From assembly GCF_015644585.1 (NCBI RefSeq), contig NZ_JADOBI010000001.1, positions 310,001 to 374,000 of the forward strand: a DNA stretch of 64,000 nucleotides, written 5' to 3'. The position numbers and the translations under genes are program-made. The notes under the pieces were generated by a model. It had not been told where the DNA came from and did no database searches. It saw only the letters and a program-made list of their open reading frames with translations. The stretch's first letter is position 1. Each line of letters begins with the position of its first letter. Positions 1 to 10,051 of the stretch are shown here, in pieces. The DNA comes from Rahnella laticis. GTDB lineage: Bacteria; Pseudomonadota; Gammaproteobacteria; Enterobacterales; Enterobacteriaceae.

Positions 1-1685
1 ATCCCCCGCGCAACGTTGAAGGCACAGTGTTTGATTTCGTCTCTGAAGGCGTTTTTGAGCAGGCGGAACACCTGAAAGCGTATCACGCGATTTCGCATCT
101 GGTTGAAACCGACCCGAGCGAAAAGAACATGAACAAACTGGCGCAGGTGATGGAGATCCTCGATCATCAGGGCCTGTGGCAGCTCGACAGCCGCATCAAT
201 GAAGTGCTGCTGAAACTGGGTCTGGACGCGGATACCGAGCTTAAATCGCTGTCCGGCGGCTGGTTGCGTAAAGCTGCGCTGGGCCGTGCGCTGGTCAGCG
301 CGCCGCACATTTTGCTGCTCGACGAACCGACCAACCACCTGGACATCGAAAGTATTGCCTGGCTGGAAGATTTCTTGAAAGAGTTCCAGGGCAGCATTAT
401 CTTCATTTCCCATGACCGTTCTTTCATCCGTAACATGGCGACCCGTATTGTCGATCTCGATCGCGGCAAACTGGTTTCTTATCCGGGTAACTACGAAGAA
501 TATCTGCTGGCGAAAGAAGAAGCGCTACGCGTTGAAGAATTGCAGAACGCAGAATTCGACAAAAAACTGGCGCAGGAAGAAGTGTGGATCCGCCAGGGCA
601 TCAAGGCACGCCGTACCCGTAACGAAGGCCGCGTTCGCGCATTGAAAGCCTTACGTCAGGAGCGTTCTGAACGTCGTGAAGTCATGGGCACCGCCAAAAT
701 GCAGGTCGTTGAAGCTTCGACTTCCGGCAAGATTGTCTTCGAAATGGAAGATGTCAGCTACGCGATTGCCGGTAAGCAACTGGTGAGCCACTTCTCTGCG
801 CAGGTGATGCGCGGCGATAAAATTGCGCTGGTTGGCCCGAACGGCTGTGGTAAAACCACCTTGCTTAAACTGATGTTAAGTCAAATTAAGGCCGACAGCG
901 GTCGCGTTCACTGCGGCACCAAGCTGGAAGTGGCGTACTTCGACCAGCACCGCGCCGAGCTTGATCCGGAACGTACTGTGATGGACAACCTTGCCGAAGG
1001 TAAGCAGGAAGTGATGGTGAACGGCCGCGCACGCCACGTGCTGGGCTATCTGCAAGACTTCCTGTTCCATCCGAAACGTGCGATGACGCCGGTGAAAGCG
1101 TTGTCTGGCGGCGAACGTAACCGTCTGCTGCTGGCAAAACTGTTCCTGCGTCCAAGTAACCTGTTGATTCTCGATGAACCGACCAACGACCTGGATGTGG
1201 AAACGCTGGAACTGCTGGAAGAGATGATCGACAGCTATCAGGGCACCGTAATGCTGGTAAGCCATGACCGTGAATTTGTTGATAATTCGGCCACCGAATG
1301 CTGGATTTATGAAGGCAACGGCGTGATTAACAGCTATGTGGGCGGTTACTTTGACGCACAGCATCAGCGTCGTAACCAGAAGCCAATTCGTCAGGCTGCT
1401 GTTACGGAAAATAAACCGGTGGCGCAACCGAAAGCAGAACCGGCCAAACGCACGGCGAATAAGCTCAGCTATAATCAACAGCGTGAACTGGAACAATTGC
1501 CTCTGCAAATCAGCGCACTGGAAGAAAAAATTGAAGCCCTGCAACAGAAGATGAGTGATGCTGATTTCTTCACACTTCCTCATGAAGAAACTCAGAAAGT
1601 GCTCACCGCTTTTGCTGCTGCAGAGCTGGAATTAGAGCAGGCGTTTGAACGTTGGGAAGCGCTGGAAGCGCAGAAAAACGGCTAA
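1..1685 (+). CDS. uup: ABC-F ATPase Uup (5' end missing)
   Basis: The reading frame is open from base 3 to the stop, so the gene starts before the window; about 560 of roughly 635 residues are present. Uup is a soluble ABC-F ATPase without membrane segments, linked to ribosome function and to suppressing precise excision of transposons. Visible are the first-domain signature LSGGW and Walker B LLLDEPTNHLD, a charged linker, a complete second domain with Walker A GPNGCGKTT, signature LSGGERNR and LILDEPTNDLD, and a C-terminal charged coiled coil. The first Walker A is outside the window. It lies directly upstream of pqiA, as in E. coli. Confidence 0.96.
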   Translation, partial: PPRNVEGTVFDFVSEGVFEQAEHLKAYHAISHLVETDPSEKNMNKLAQVMEILDHQGLWQLDSRINEVLLKLGLDADTELKSLSGGWLRKAALGRALVSAPHILLLDEPTNHLDIESIAWLEDFLKEFQGSIIFISHDRSFIRNMATRIVDLDRGKLVSYPGNYEEYLLAKEEALRVEELQNAEFDKKLAQEEVWIRQGIKARRTRNEGRVRALKALRQERSERREVMGTAKMQVVEASTSGKIVFEMEDVSYAIAGKQLVSHFSAQVMRGDKIALVGPNGCGKTTLLKLMLSQIKADSGRVHCGTKLEVAYFDQHRAELDPERTVMDNLAEGKQEVMVNGRARHVLGYLQDFLFHPKRAMTPVKALSGGERNRLLLAKLFLRPSNLLILDEPTNDLDVETLELLEEMIDSYQGTVMLVSHDREFVDNSATECWIYEGNGVINSYVGGYFDAQHQRRNQKPIRQAAVTENKPVAQPKAEPAKRTANKLSYNQQRELEQLPLQISALEEKIEALQQKMSDADFFTLPHEETQKVLTAFAAAELELEQAFERWEALEAQKNG

Positions 1686-1766
1686 CACTGCATTACGATT
1701 GGCAACCGGCGCAATGGAAATCCGGTTGCCAATATCCTTTGTCTTTGCGCTGTTGAGGAGTCGATA

Positions 1767-3038
1767 GTGTGTTCTGACGCCCATGACAATGACCCGCACA
1801 TCCTGTGCCCCCAATGCGACATTCTGGTGGCCATACCTGGTCTGAAAATAGGGCAAAAAGCCGTTTGTCCCCGTTGCCATACGACGCTGACAACCCGCTG
1901 GAATGAGCCACGCAGACGTCCTGTCGGTTATGCAATCAGCGCGTTATTCATGCTGTTGCTGGCCAACCTTTTTCCTTTCGTCAATATGAACGTTGCCGGG
2001 CTGAGCAGTGAAGTGACACTGGTCCAGATCCCGCAGGTTTTAGTTTCTGAAGATTACGCCAGTATGGCGTCTCTGTTTATGATCGTGGTGCAGCTGCTTC
2101 CGGCAGTTTGCATGCTCTCGATTATCCTTCTTTGCTACGGCAACAAAATTCCTGTTCACTGGAAAGTGAGCATCGCGCGTACGCTGTTTCGGCTGAAAAG
2201 CTGGTGCATGGTGGAGATTTTTCTTGCCGGTGTACTGGTGAGTTTCGTCAAACTGATGGCGTATGGTGATGTGGGGATTGGCACCAGCTTTATCCCTTAC
2301 GTTCTGTTTTGCCTGCTGCAACTGCGCGCTTTTCAATGCACCGATCGCTTCTGGATGTGGGAACACATCGAACCTGCACCTGAACTGGTTCAGCCGTTAC
2401 GGGTCGGCGAGAGCGGTTTGCGCCAGGGGCTGCGCTCCTGCCACTGCTGCATGGCGATTTTGCCTGCGGAGCAGGAAGTGTGCGGGCGCTGTAAAAGCAA
2501 AGGTCACGCGCGACGTAAAAACAGTCTGCAATGGACGATGGCCCTGCTGGTGACGTCCATTTTGTTATATCTGCCGGCCAATATGCTGCCGATTATGATC
2601 ACGCAGGTTCTCGGGAATCCGATGCCTTCAACGATCATGGCCGGTGTTGTGCTGCTGTGGAGTGACGGCTCGTACCCTGTGGCAATGGTGATTTTCATCG
2701 CCAGTATTATGGTGCCGACATTAAAAATGATCGCCATTGCCTGGCTCTGCTGGGATGCCAACAGCAATAAGCAAATTGACAGGGAAAGGTTGCATGTCAT
2801 TTATGAAGTTGTTGAGTTTGTTGGCCGCTGGTCAATGATTGACGTATTTGTCATTGCGGTGCTGTCAGCCCTGGTCAGAATGGGGCAACTGATGAGTATA
2901 TATCCGGACATCGGCGCGCTGCTGTTTGCAGGCGTTGTCATTCTTACGATGTTCGCCGCCATGACGTTTGACCCAAGGCTCATTTGGGATCGCGCTGGAA
3001 TGAAGTCTGCAAAGGAGCCACAAGATGGCAGGAAATAA
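1767..3038 (+). CDS. pqiA: Intermembrane transport protein PqiA
   Basis: Inner-membrane partner of the MCE protein PqiB in the Pqi envelope lipid-transport system, which supports membrane integrity and is induced by paraquat. The 423-residue protein has two similar halves, each opening with a zinc-ribbon (C14/C17 with C34/C37, and a second cysteine cluster near residues 225-245) followed by about four membrane segments. The start is GTG at 1767 with GAGGAG six bases upstream. It overlaps pqiB by 14 bases, so the two are translationally coupled. Confidence 0.95.
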   Translation: MCSDAHDNDPHILCPQCDILVAIPGLKIGQKAVCPRCHTTLTTRWNEPRRRPVGYAISALFMLLLANLFPFVNMNVAGLSSEVTLVQIPQVLVSEDYASMASLFMIVVQLLPAVCMLSIILLCYGNKIPVHWKVSIARTLFRLKSWCMVEIFLAGVLVSFVKLMAYGDVGIGTSFIPYVLFCLLQLRAFQCTDRFWMWEHIEPAPELVQPLRVGESGLRQGLRSCHCCMAILPAEQEVCGRCKSKGHARRKNSLQWTMALLVTSILLYLPANMLPIMITQVLGNPMPSTIMAGVVLLWSDGSYPVAMVIFIASIMVPTLKMIAIAWLCWDANSNKQIDRERLHVIYEVVEFVGRWSMIDVFVIAVLSALVRMGQLMSIYPDIGALLFAGVVILTMFAAMTFDPRLIWDRAGMKSAKEPQDGRK

Positions 3039-4677
3039 CATGGCAGAACACGACGGAACTGCCAAAGTCGAAAAAATTAAACGCTGGTCTCCGGTGTGGA
3101 TTGTGCCGATTGTCACTGCACTGATCGGGGCCTGGATCCTGTTTTATCACTACAGCCATCAGGGCCCGGAAGTCACGCTCATCACCACGACCGCGGAAGG
3201 CATTGAAGGTGGAAAGACCACGATCAAAAGCCGCAATGTGGACGTCGGCAAAGTAGAAACTGTCACGCTCAGCGACGACCTTCAGCAGGTCATCATTAAA
3301 GCCCGTCTGAATACCGGCATGGAAAAAATGCTGCGTGGCGATTCCGTATTTTGGGTGGTCAAACCGCAGATCGGACGCGAGGGTGTCTCCGGCCTTGGTA
3401 CACTGCTGTCCGGCGCATATATTCAGCTACAGCCCGGTAGTAAAGGTGGCGAGAAAGAAGAATATAAGCTGGATGATTCACCACCGCTGGCGTCACCGGA
3501 TGCGAAAGGCGTACGTGTTATTCTGGAAAGCGAGCGTTCAGGGCAACTGAATCCGGGCGATCCGGTGCTGTTCCGTGGTTATCAGGTCGGGACAGTTGAA
3601 ACCAGCCACTTTGATCCTAAAGCCCGCAACATCAAATATCAGCTCTTTGTCCGTGCGCCATACGACACGCTGGTGACCGACAATGTGCGCTTCTGGAAAG
3701 ACAGCGGAGTGAATTTCGACATGTCCGCCGCCGGTATGCGTGTGGAGATGGGGTCACTGACGACGCTGTTCAGCGGAGGCGTAAGCTTCGATATTCCGAA
3801 CGGCTGGGCGCAGGGCGCTGAAGCGAAAAATGGCGATAACTATCAGCTGTTTGACGATCAGAAAAGTATTCAGGAATCACTGTATACGCGTCATATGGAC
3901 TACGTGATGTTCTTCTCGGATTCCATCCGCGGGCTGCAAAAAGGCGCACCAGTGGAATTCCGCGGTATTCGTCTCGGAACCGTGGCCGAAGTGCCGTTCC
4001 CGATGAATGTGCTTAATCAGCAAATGTCAGATGATTACCGCATTCCGATCCTGATACGTATCGAACCAGACCGCTTCGCTCAGTTGCTGGGCAGCAATTT
4101 CAATATTGACGATCATATCCGTGATGGTATCGCACATGGTCTGCGCGCCTCCATGAAATCAGCCAACCTGCTGACCGGGGCGATGTATATCGATCTGGAT
4201 TTCTATCCGAACGAGAAACCGTGGAAAGGACCGCTTGAAATAGCCGGGCATAAACTGCTGCCGACCGTGAGCGGCGGGTTTGCGCAAATCCAGCAGAAAC
4301 TGATGACGACGCTGGATAAAATCAACAATCTGCCGATTGAGCCAATGATGCGTGAAGCGACCAGCACGCTGGCTGAAAGCCAGAGAACGATGAAATCTAC
4401 GCAGAAAACCATTGAGTCTCTGAACGCGATTGTCTCGAGTAAAGAGATGAAAAATCTGCCTGCGGATATGCAGCAGACGCTCATTCAGCTTAACCGTAGC
4501 CTGAAAGGCTTCCAGCCCGGCTCACCGGCTTACGGCAATCTGGTTGGCGATATGCAGAGTCTGGATAAAACGCTGCGTGAGCTTCAGCCGGTATTGAAAA
4601 CGCTGAATCAGAAAAGCAATGCACTGATTTTCGCCGCCCCTGGGCAAGATGATCCTCAGCCGAAGAAGGCCAAATAA
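3025..4677 (+). CDS. pqiB: Intermembrane transport protein PqiB (MCE family)
   Basis: Periplasm-spanning MCE protein that forms a hexameric tube carrying lipids between inner and outer membranes. There is one membrane anchor at about residues 20-42, then three MCE domains and a C-terminal helical region forming the needle. The ATG at 3025 has AAAGGAG seven bases upstream; an in-frame ATG at 3040 would match the E. coli N-terminus better (MAEHDGTAKVEK against MESKNGEAKIQK), so the start is uncertain by five codons. The stop overlaps the start of pqiC by one base. Confidence 0.96.
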   Translation: MAGNNMAEHDGTAKVEKIKRWSPVWIVPIVTALIGAWILFYHYSHQGPEVTLITTTAEGIEGGKTTIKSRNVDVGKVETVTLSDDLQQVIIKARLNTGMEKMLRGDSVFWVVKPQIGREGVSGLGTLLSGAYIQLQPGSKGGEKEEYKLDDSPPLASPDAKGVRVILESERSGQLNPGDPVLFRGYQVGTVETSHFDPKARNIKYQLFVRAPYDTLVTDNVRFWKDSGVNFDMSAAGMRVEMGSLTTLFSGGVSFDIPNGWAQGAEAKNGDNYQLFDDQKSIQESLYTRHMDYVMFFSDSIRGLQKGAPVEFRGIRLGTVAEVPFPMNVLNQQMSDDYRIPILIRIEPDRFAQLLGSNFNIDDHIRDGIAHGLRASMKSANLLTGAMYIDLDFYPNEKPWKGPLEIAGHKLLPTVSGGFAQIQQKLMTTLDKINNLPIEPMMREATSTLAESQRTMKSTQKTIESLNAIVSSKEMKNLPADMQQTLIQLNRSLKGFQPGSPAYGNLVGDMQSLDKTLRELQPVLKTLNQKSNALIFAAPGQDDPQPKKAK

Positions 4678-5246
4678 TGATGAAATGGATACCTGTCGTC
4701 TTAGCATTATTCCTGTCTGCATGCAGCAGCAGTAACGAGAAAACGTATTACCAGTTGCCGGTACTTAGCAGCACGCCAGTGGCGGGCAGTACGATGACAT
4801 CCGGTTCAACCGCGCAGCGTCACTTGTGGGTTGAGCGGGTCAGCGTGGCTGATTATCTGGCGGGCACTGGTTTGGTTTATCAGACTAATGATGTGCAATA
4901 TACACTGACTCAGAATAACCTCTGGGCCAGCCCGCTGGATCAGCAGCTCCAGCAATCACTGGTGACCTATCTGCGCCGTGATTTGCCGGGCTTCCTGGTT
5001 TCTTCGCAGGCGGGAGGCTCAGACGATCAGGATGTGCTGAACGTCAATGTCACCGGTTTCCATGGTCGCTACGACGGTATCGTCGTGGTTAGCGGAAGCT
5101 GGACGCTGACGCATGGCGGACAGACGGTTCAGCGTGATTTCGCGCTGAACCTTAAACAAAACGAAGACGGTTACGATGCGCTGGTCAGAACGTTAGCCAC
5201 GGGCTGGCAGCAAGAAGCAGGCCAGATTGCATCGCAGATAAGATGA
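4677..5246 (+). CDS. pqiC: Outer-membrane lipoprotein PqiC
   Basis: Small lipoprotein of the ABC-transport-auxiliary (DUF330) family; it completes the Pqi system by docking the PqiB tube to the outer membrane. The N-terminus MMKWIPVVLALFLSAC is a lipoprotein signal with lipobox LSAC. The start codon overlaps the pqiB stop, so pqiABC is one operon, and a strong hairpin terminator follows. Confidence 0.94.
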   Translation: MMKWIPVVLALFLSACSSSNEKTYYQLPVLSSTPVAGSTMTSGSTAQRHLWVERVSVADYLAGTGLVYQTNDVQYTLTQNNLWASPLDQQLQQSLVTYLRRDLPGFLVSSQAGGSDDQDVLNVNVTGFHGRYDGIVVVSGSWTLTHGGQTVQRDFALNLKQNEDGYDALVRTLATGWQQEAGQIASQIR

Positions 5247-5282
5247 CAATTTTTTAAGCTTAATATTTTTTAAGTTAAAGAC

Positions 5283-5326
5283 AAAAAATCCCGGTTTCTG
5301 ATTTTTCAGACACCGGGATTTTTTTA
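5283..5326 (+). terminator. Rho-independent terminator after pqiC
   Basis: Inverted repeat AAAATCCCGGT / ACCGGGATTTT around a loop of about 20 bases, followed by a run of T. It ends the pqiABC operon before rmf. The rest of the gap to rmf (5327-5521) probably carries the rmf promoter; no convincing element could be fixed by eye. Confidence 0.85.
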
Positions 5327-5521
5327 GGGCGATCAGCCAGATGAGTTTTTTGATGGCGCGATTAGTTCGCGGGCAATCGAATAAAATAGCTCACTAATAT
5401 GACATTGGCGTGAATTTTGCGCATTGACCTCTCCCTCTATTACAGCTATTTGTTAGGTGTGGACGCAGAAGCGTACCACTGTTTTCTTTCCACCTGACCT
5501 GAATAATGAGGGATACAAGGC

Positions 5522-5689
5522 ATGAAGAGACAAAAACGCGATCGCCTGGAACGGGCACAATCACGTGGATATCAAGCAGGTATTGGCGGACGCTCTAAGG
5601 AGATTTGTCCGTACCAATCATTAGATGCCCGATCACACTGGCTCGGGGGTTGGCGACAAGCCATGGAGGACAGGGCCGTTACCGCTTAA
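5522..5689 (+). CDS. rmf: Ribosome modulation factor Rmf
   Basis: A 55-residue basic protein that pairs 70S ribosomes into inactive 100S dimers in stationary phase. The translation starts MKRQKRDRLERAQSRGYQAG, contains GGRSKEICPYQ and LGGWRQAMEDR, and has exactly the E. coli length. It sits between pqiC and fabA, as in E. coli, and is followed by a hairpin terminator. Confidence 0.96.
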   Translation: MKRQKRDRLERAQSRGYQAGIGGRSKEICPYQSLDARSHWLGGWRQAMEDRAVTA

Positions 5690-5716
5690 GCGGCTCCCCT
5701 GTCAGAATAAGGAACG

Positions 5717-5743
5717 ACCTCCGCTGCGCGCGGAGGTTTTTGT
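5717..5743 (+). terminator. Rho-independent terminator after rmf
   Basis: Stem ACCTCCGC / GCGGAGGT with a short loop followed by TTTTTGTTT, 27 bases after the rmf stop. Confidence 0.85.
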
Positions 5744-5774
5744 TTATGGTTCTCTCAATGTTGCTCAAAAAACC

Positions 5775-5805
5775 ATAAAAAACGGCGAGCATCAGGCTCA
5801 CCGTT
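5775..5805 (-). terminator. Terminator after fabA
   Basis: Read on the minus strand, stem AACGGTGAGC / GCTCGCCGTT (one G-T type mismatch) with loop CTGAT is followed by a T-rich run. It lies about 25 bases beyond the fabA stop and faces the rmf terminator. Confidence 0.7.
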
Positions 5806-5830
5806 TGTCTGGCACGAACTGAAAAGGCTC

Positions 5831-6349
5831 TTAGAACGCGGCAGCGTCTTTGAATAGGCCGACTTTCAGATCCGTTGCCGTGTAGATAACTACGCCATCA
5901 ACCAGAACTTCGCCATCTGCAACGCCCATGATCAGTTTACGGTTGATCACGCGTTTGAAGTTCAGGCGGTAAGTGACAAGTTTAGCCGTCGGCAATACCT
6001 GACCGGTAAATTTCACTTCACCTACACCCAGTGCGCGGCCTTTGCCTTCGCCACCGAGCCAGCCCAGATAGAAACCTACCAGCTGCCACATTGCATCCAG
6101 ACCCAGACAACCCGGCATGACCGGATCGCCGATGAAGTGGCAACCAAAGAACCACAGATCAGGATTGATATCTAATTCAGCTTCAACATAGCCTTTGCCA
6201 TGGGTGCCGCCATCTTCCTGCATCTTCACGATGCGGTCCATCATCAGCATGTTGCCTGATGGTAATGGAGGGCCGCCTGCGCCGAACAGTTCACTGCGGC
6301 CAGAAGCTACGAGGTCTTCTTTCGTATAGGAATCGCGTTTATCTACCAT
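5831..6349 (-). CDS. fabA: 3-hydroxydecanoyl-ACP dehydratase/isomerase FabA
   Basis: Cytosolic enzyme that dehydrates 3-hydroxydecanoyl-ACP and isomerises trans-2- to cis-3-decenoyl-ACP, the branch point to unsaturated fatty acids. It has 172 residues, the same as E. coli. The active-site His lies in [19 protein letters not shown] near residue 70, with the catalytic Asp 14 residues later in the same motif. A likely FadR/FabR control region lies upstream. It is transcribed away from lonH, which lies on the same strand upstream. Confidence 0.97.
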   Translation of the reverse strand: MVDKRDSYTKEDLVASGRSELFGAGGPPLPSGNMLMMDRIVKMQEDGGTHGKGYVEAELDINPDLWFFGCHFIGDPVMPGCLGLDAMWQLVGFYLGWLGGEGKGRALGVGEVKFTGQVLPTAKLVTYRLNFKRVINRKLIMGVADGEVLVDGVVIYTATDLKVGLFKDAAAF

Positions 6350-6387
6350 GTTCTATGTAAGCCTTATTTTATTGAAGGGCGGAGCTT

Positions 6388-6423
6388 AGCTTACAGCTGT
6401 AAGCTGAACAACTCCGATCAGCT
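6388..6423 (-). promoter_or_regulatory. fabA control region: FabR palindrome with adjoining FadR-like site
   Basis: AGCTTACAGCTGTAAGCT at 6388-6405 is a perfect 18-base palindrome of the FabR operator type. Directly next to it, read on the minus strand, CTGATCGGAGTTGTTCAG (about 6404-6421) resembles the FadR site that activates fabA in E. coli. The lonH stop codon overlaps the FadR-like site. The palindrome is seen directly; the protein assignments rest on the known E. coli fabA arrangement. Confidence 0.75.
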
Positions 6424-8184
6424 GTGGTTGAACCAGTTCAACCAGCGAAGAGGCCACGGATAGCGCGGGCCGCCCTGAGACGTGACCAGCGCAATACGCT
6501 GCTGAATTAATCCCAGCAAACTCGCACGCTCTTCTTCAGCTTCTCCTTCGTTGGAGTAAATCAGTCCGGTCAGGATAGGCAGCGCTTCGTCTGCGCTATC
6601 AACTGCCCATAAGTGAAACTGGCCTTCACGAACGGCGTCAATCACCTGCGGATGCAGGCATAAATTACGCACGTTGCTGGTTGGCAGAATGACCCCTTGT
6701 TTACCGGTCAAACCGCGACGCTGACAAACCTCGAAGAAACCTTCGATTTTTTCGTTCACGCCACCAATAGGTTGCACATTCCCAAACTGATCGACAGAAC
6801 CGGTCACCGCAATTTGCTGGTTAATCGGCTGCATCGACAGCGCACTGATCAGCGCACAGAGTTCAGCAAGGGAAGCGCTGTCGCCGTCCACTTCACCGTA
6901 AGACTGCTCAAACACAATCGAAGCGGAGAAGGGCAGAGGCTGGTCGAGTTCTAACTCGGATATCAGGAAGGCCTGCATAATCATCATGCCTTTCGCATGA
7001 AGATTGCCGCCTAATTCTGCTTTGCGCTCAACGTCGGTAAATTCGCCGTCGCCGGTGTGTACGACACAACTAATGCGTGAAGGTTCACCCAACGCGCGCG
7101 GGTGGCCGGGGTATTCCAGCACCGACAGCCCGTTAATTTGCCCGACCACTTCACCTTCGGTTTCGATGCGGATCTGGCCCAGCTCAATTTCATCCTGCAT
7201 GCGTTCCTGAAGATAACTCTCGCGCCACGCACGTGCGCTGGACGCGGCTTCCAGTGCTTTGGCGCTCAGCAGCTCATCTTCATTATAGAGGGCAGCTTCG
7301 CTGAGTTGCGTGTTCAGCCAGACCGGATCGAGCGTCAGACTGCCCTGATCGGTGCTCTGGCGGATTGCCAGCTTAAAGAATTCAGGCCATGCATCGGCAG
7401 CAAGGCGGGGAATTTCCAGCTCATCGGCCAGCGTGTTGACATATCCGCACCAGGTTTCCATATCGCTTTCTTCTGTCAGCGGCAGGTCAGCTTCAAATTC
7501 GCCATAAATGGCAGAATCCATCAGCTCCGGTTCCATGTCACTCAGATCGCCCAAAGAGAGGCGGTCGCCAACCAGAATCAGACGGAGATCCAGTGGCATG
7601 GGGGGAATGGTAACCGGTAAAGGTTTGGTTTCATCCGGGGAAACCCAGTGATACATGCCTTCGGTGATCATCTGTTTCAGGCGAAGCCACATCAGCGGTT
7701 GAGCGATGAGTGTGCGGATAGACAGCACCAGAACACCGCCATTAACCTGATGAACCAGACCAGGTTCGAGCTGGATGAGATCTTTATGCACACGAACACA
7801 GCCAAACAGCTGCTCCGGCTCAAGCCACTCGCGATACTGGCAGGTGAACTTCGCGGCAAAGGCATCTTCCGCCGATTTTGCTGCGAGCAGGGTGACCTTA
7901 CTGCCTTCGATATGATAGCGGTTGCCAGTCACTTCAGTGGGTTCAGGCAACAGATCGTTAACCGCCTGAGCAATGCGTGACAGATACTCACGGTTTTCCT
8001 GCGCCTTAAGCGTCATAAAGCGAGGGCGGGAGCGGGGATGACAAAACAGCGTTAAACCATTTTCCAGCCGGGGCTGTGTTCCAGCGAAATCGACAGGGGC
8101 TAACTGGGCTGCCGTTGCAAATATTGCCTCATAAGGCGCGGAGTCAGGCAGTAAAAGCTGCCAGTCAAGTCGGTTATTGGTCAA
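6418..8184 (-). CDS. lonH: Lon-like protease LonH/YcbZ
   Basis: A 588-residue protein with a degenerate AAA-like N-terminal part and a C-terminal Lon (S16) protease domain. The catalytic Ser is in GDSASLAELCAL (about residue 435) and the catalytic Lys in GGVNEKIEGF (about residue 478). No intact Walker A is visible, which fits the family: an ATP-independent Lon homologue of poorly known substrate range. It lies between fabA and divergently transcribed matP, as in E. coli (ycbZ). Confidence 0.93.
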   Translation of the reverse strand: MTNNRLDWQLLLPDSAPYEAIFATAAQLAPVDFAGTQPRLENGLTLFCHPRSRPRFMTLKAQENREYLSRIAQAVNDLLPEPTEVTGNRYHIEGSKVTLLAAKSAEDAFAAKFTCQYREWLEPEQLFGCVRVHKDLIQLEPGLVHQVNGGVLVLSIRTLIAQPLMWLRLKQMITEGMYHWVSPDETKPLPVTIPPMPLDLRLILVGDRLSLGDLSDMEPELMDSAIYGEFEADLPLTEESDMETWCGYVNTLADELEIPRLAADAWPEFFKLAIRQSTDQGSLTLDPVWLNTQLSEAALYNEDELLSAKALEAASSARAWRESYLQERMQDEIELGQIRIETEGEVVGQINGLSVLEYPGHPRALGEPSRISCVVHTGDGEFTDVERKAELGGNLHAKGMMIMQAFLISELELDQPLPFSASIVFEQSYGEVDGDSASLAELCALISALSMQPINQQIAVTGSVDQFGNVQPIGGVNEKIEGFFEVCQRRGLTGKQGVILPTSNVRNLCLHPQVIDAVREGQFHLWAVDSADEALPILTGLIYSNEGEAEEERASLLGLIQQRIALVTSQGGPRYPWPLRWLNWFNHS

Positions 8185-8394
8185 TGTGTTAGCTGTTTTC
8201 TATAAAAAGGGAAAGAGCGATTATACAAGAATAAATCCGGCTGCATACAATGAGAGTCGCGACTGAACATGGCTTAGTGCACATTGCTGACCAGGTGCGC
8301 AAAAAATGGTCGATATATGCAGGTTTATTTGGGGTGAAAATTGAAATAAAGCTGTTATGCTTAGTAAAGTTACGGGGTCACCGAAGAGTTCACG

Positions 8395-8853
8395 ATGAAA
8401 TATCAGCAACTAGAAAATCTTGAAAGCGGTTGGAAATGGAAGTACCTAGTGAAGAAACACCGGGAAGGTGAGCGGATCACCCGTCATTTAGAGAACAGTG
8501 CCGCACAGGAATCCGTGAACCAACTTCTCAGTCTGGAAAATGAGCCAGTGAAGGTCACGGACTGGATTGTGAATAACATGAATCCGGCGCTGGAAAACCG
8601 GCTTAAACAAACTATCCGTGCGCGCAGAAAACGTCATTTTAATGCTGAGCATCAACATACCCGTAAGAAATCCATCGATTTAGAATTCCTCGTCTGGCAG
8701 CGGCTGGCAGGCCTTGCACAGCGTCGTGGTGCAACGTTATCTGACACCATCATTCAACTGCTTGAAGACGCAGAACGAAAAGAGAAATATGCCAACCAGA
8801 TGTCTTCGCTCAAAGAAGACTTACAGCAAATCCTTGGTAAACAAGATCTCTGA
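8395..8853 (+). CDS. matP: Macrodomain Ter organiser MatP
   Basis: DNA-binding protein that recognises matS sites and condenses the Ter macrodomain. The 152-residue sequence is almost colinear with E. coli MatP (150 residues), starting [18 protein letters not shown]. It has an N-terminal helical bundle, a ribbon-helix-helix containing [17 protein letters not shown] at about residues 75-91, and a C-terminal coiled coil. It is transcribed divergently from lonH and convergently with ompA. Confidence 0.96.
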   Translation: MKYQQLENLESGWKWKYLVKKHREGERITRHLENSAAQESVNQLLSLENEPVKVTDWIVNNMNPALENRLKQTIRARRKRHFNAEHQHTRKKSIDLEFLVWQRLAGLAQRRGATLSDTIIQLLEDAERKEKYANQMSSLKEDLQQILGKQDL

Positions 8854-8916
8854 GCCTTTTCTATCTCTGGTTGAAAGCCTTCTCCCGTTGTATTCGAATT
8901 GCTGAATGCAAAGCAT

Positions 8917-8945
8917 AAAAAAACCCCGCCGAAGCGGGGTTTTTA
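8917..8945. terminator. Bidirectional terminator between matP and ompA
   Basis: AAAACCCCGC / GCGGGGTTTT with loop CGAA and A/T tracts on both sides. It can serve matP on the plus strand and ompA on the minus strand. Confidence 0.9.
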
Positions 8946-8974
8946 GTATCTGTCGTTAAAGCTAAAGAGTGTTA

Positions 8975-10051
8975 TTAAGCCTGTGGCTGAGTAACAGTAT
9001 CTTTGTAGCCTTTAACTTCGATTTCTACACGACGGTCTGGTGCCAGGCAGTCGATCAGAGCAGCACGGCCTTTAACGGAGTCACAGGTAGAACCAGTAAC
9101 TGGGTTAGATTTACCTTGACCTTGTGCAGAGATTTTGTTCGCAGGGATACCTTTAGATACCAGGTAATCCACTACGCTCTGTGCACGTTGCTCAGACAGT
9201 TTCTGGTTGTATTGTTCTGAACCGATACGGTCGGTGTAACCCAGAACGATAACTGAACCGTCTTTAGGATCGATTGAACTCAACTGGCTGTACAGCTGAT
9301 CCAGAGCCTGTTGGCCTTCTGGTTTCAGAGTTGCTTTGTTGAAGTTGAACAGAACGTCAGACTTCAGAGTGAATTTCTTAGTTTCCACAACTGGAGCTGG
9401 TGCTGGAGCTGGTGCAACAACTGGTGCTGCAACATCATCCTGACCGAAACGGTAAGAAACACCTACAGACAGCATGCCGTTGTCTGGACGTGCGCCAACA
9501 GTCTGCGCGTCGCCGATGTTGTTAACCCACTGGTAATCCAGACGGGTAGCCCAGTTTTTGGTCACTGCGTATTCAACACCAACTGCTGCCAGTGGAGAAA
9601 CACCAGTGTCGTGATCGCTTACGCGGCCAGCAGCACCGTTGTCGAATGCACCTTTAGAATCTGCACGCCAAACCATACCACCCAGACGGGTGTACAGGTC
9701 CAGATCGTCAGTCAGCGGGTAGCTCAGTTTAGCAGCCAGCTGAACGCCTTGTGCTTTGAACGCGCCGTTGTTTACGCTGCCTTTAGAAGGCATACGGCCA
9801 AGCCAGTCATATCCCATTTCAAAGCCCAGGTATTGGTTCGCTTGGTAACCCAAGAACGCACCTGCACCCAGTTGGCTTTCGTGGGTAGGGCCGTTGCCGA
9901 TACCTTCGTAAGCATTTGCGAAACCAGTGTCATGGTATTGGGACCAGCCCAATTTACCACCGGTATACCAGGTGTTATCTTTAGGGGCGGCTTGCGCTAC
10001 GGTAGCGAAACCTGCCAGTGCCACTGCTAATGCGATAGCTGTCTTTTTCAT
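8975..10051 (-). CDS. ompA: Outer-membrane protein A
   Basis: Abundant 358-residue outer-membrane porin and peptidoglycan tether. There is a signal peptide [21 protein letters not shown], an eight-strand beta barrel (about residues 22-195), an Ala-Pro repeat linker [11 protein letters not shown], and a C-terminal OmpA/MotB domain with [20 protein letters not shown] and a disulfide-type Cys pair. I start at 10051 rather than the longer in-frame ATG at 10081, because the signal peptide and the GAGGC ribosome site place it there. Codon use looks highly biased, as expected for a strongly expressed gene. Confidence 0.97.
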   Translation of the reverse strand: MKKTAIALAVALAGFATVAQAAPKDNTWYTGGKLGWSQYHDTGFANAYEGIGNGPTHESQLGAGAFLGYQANQYLGFEMGYDWLGRMPSKGSVNNGAFKAQGVQLAAKLSYPLTDDLDLYTRLGGMVWRADSKGAFDNGAAGRVSDHDTGVSPLAAVGVEYAVTKNWATRLDYQWVNNIGDAQTVGARPDNGMLSVGVSYRFGQDDVAAPVVAPAPAPAPVVETKKFTLKSDVLFNFNKATLKPEGQQALDQLYSQLSSIDPKDGSVIVLGYTDRIGSEQYNQKLSEQRAQSVVDYLVSKGIPANKISAQGQGKSNPVTGSTCDSVKGRAALIDCLAPDRRVEIEVKGYKDTVTQPQA

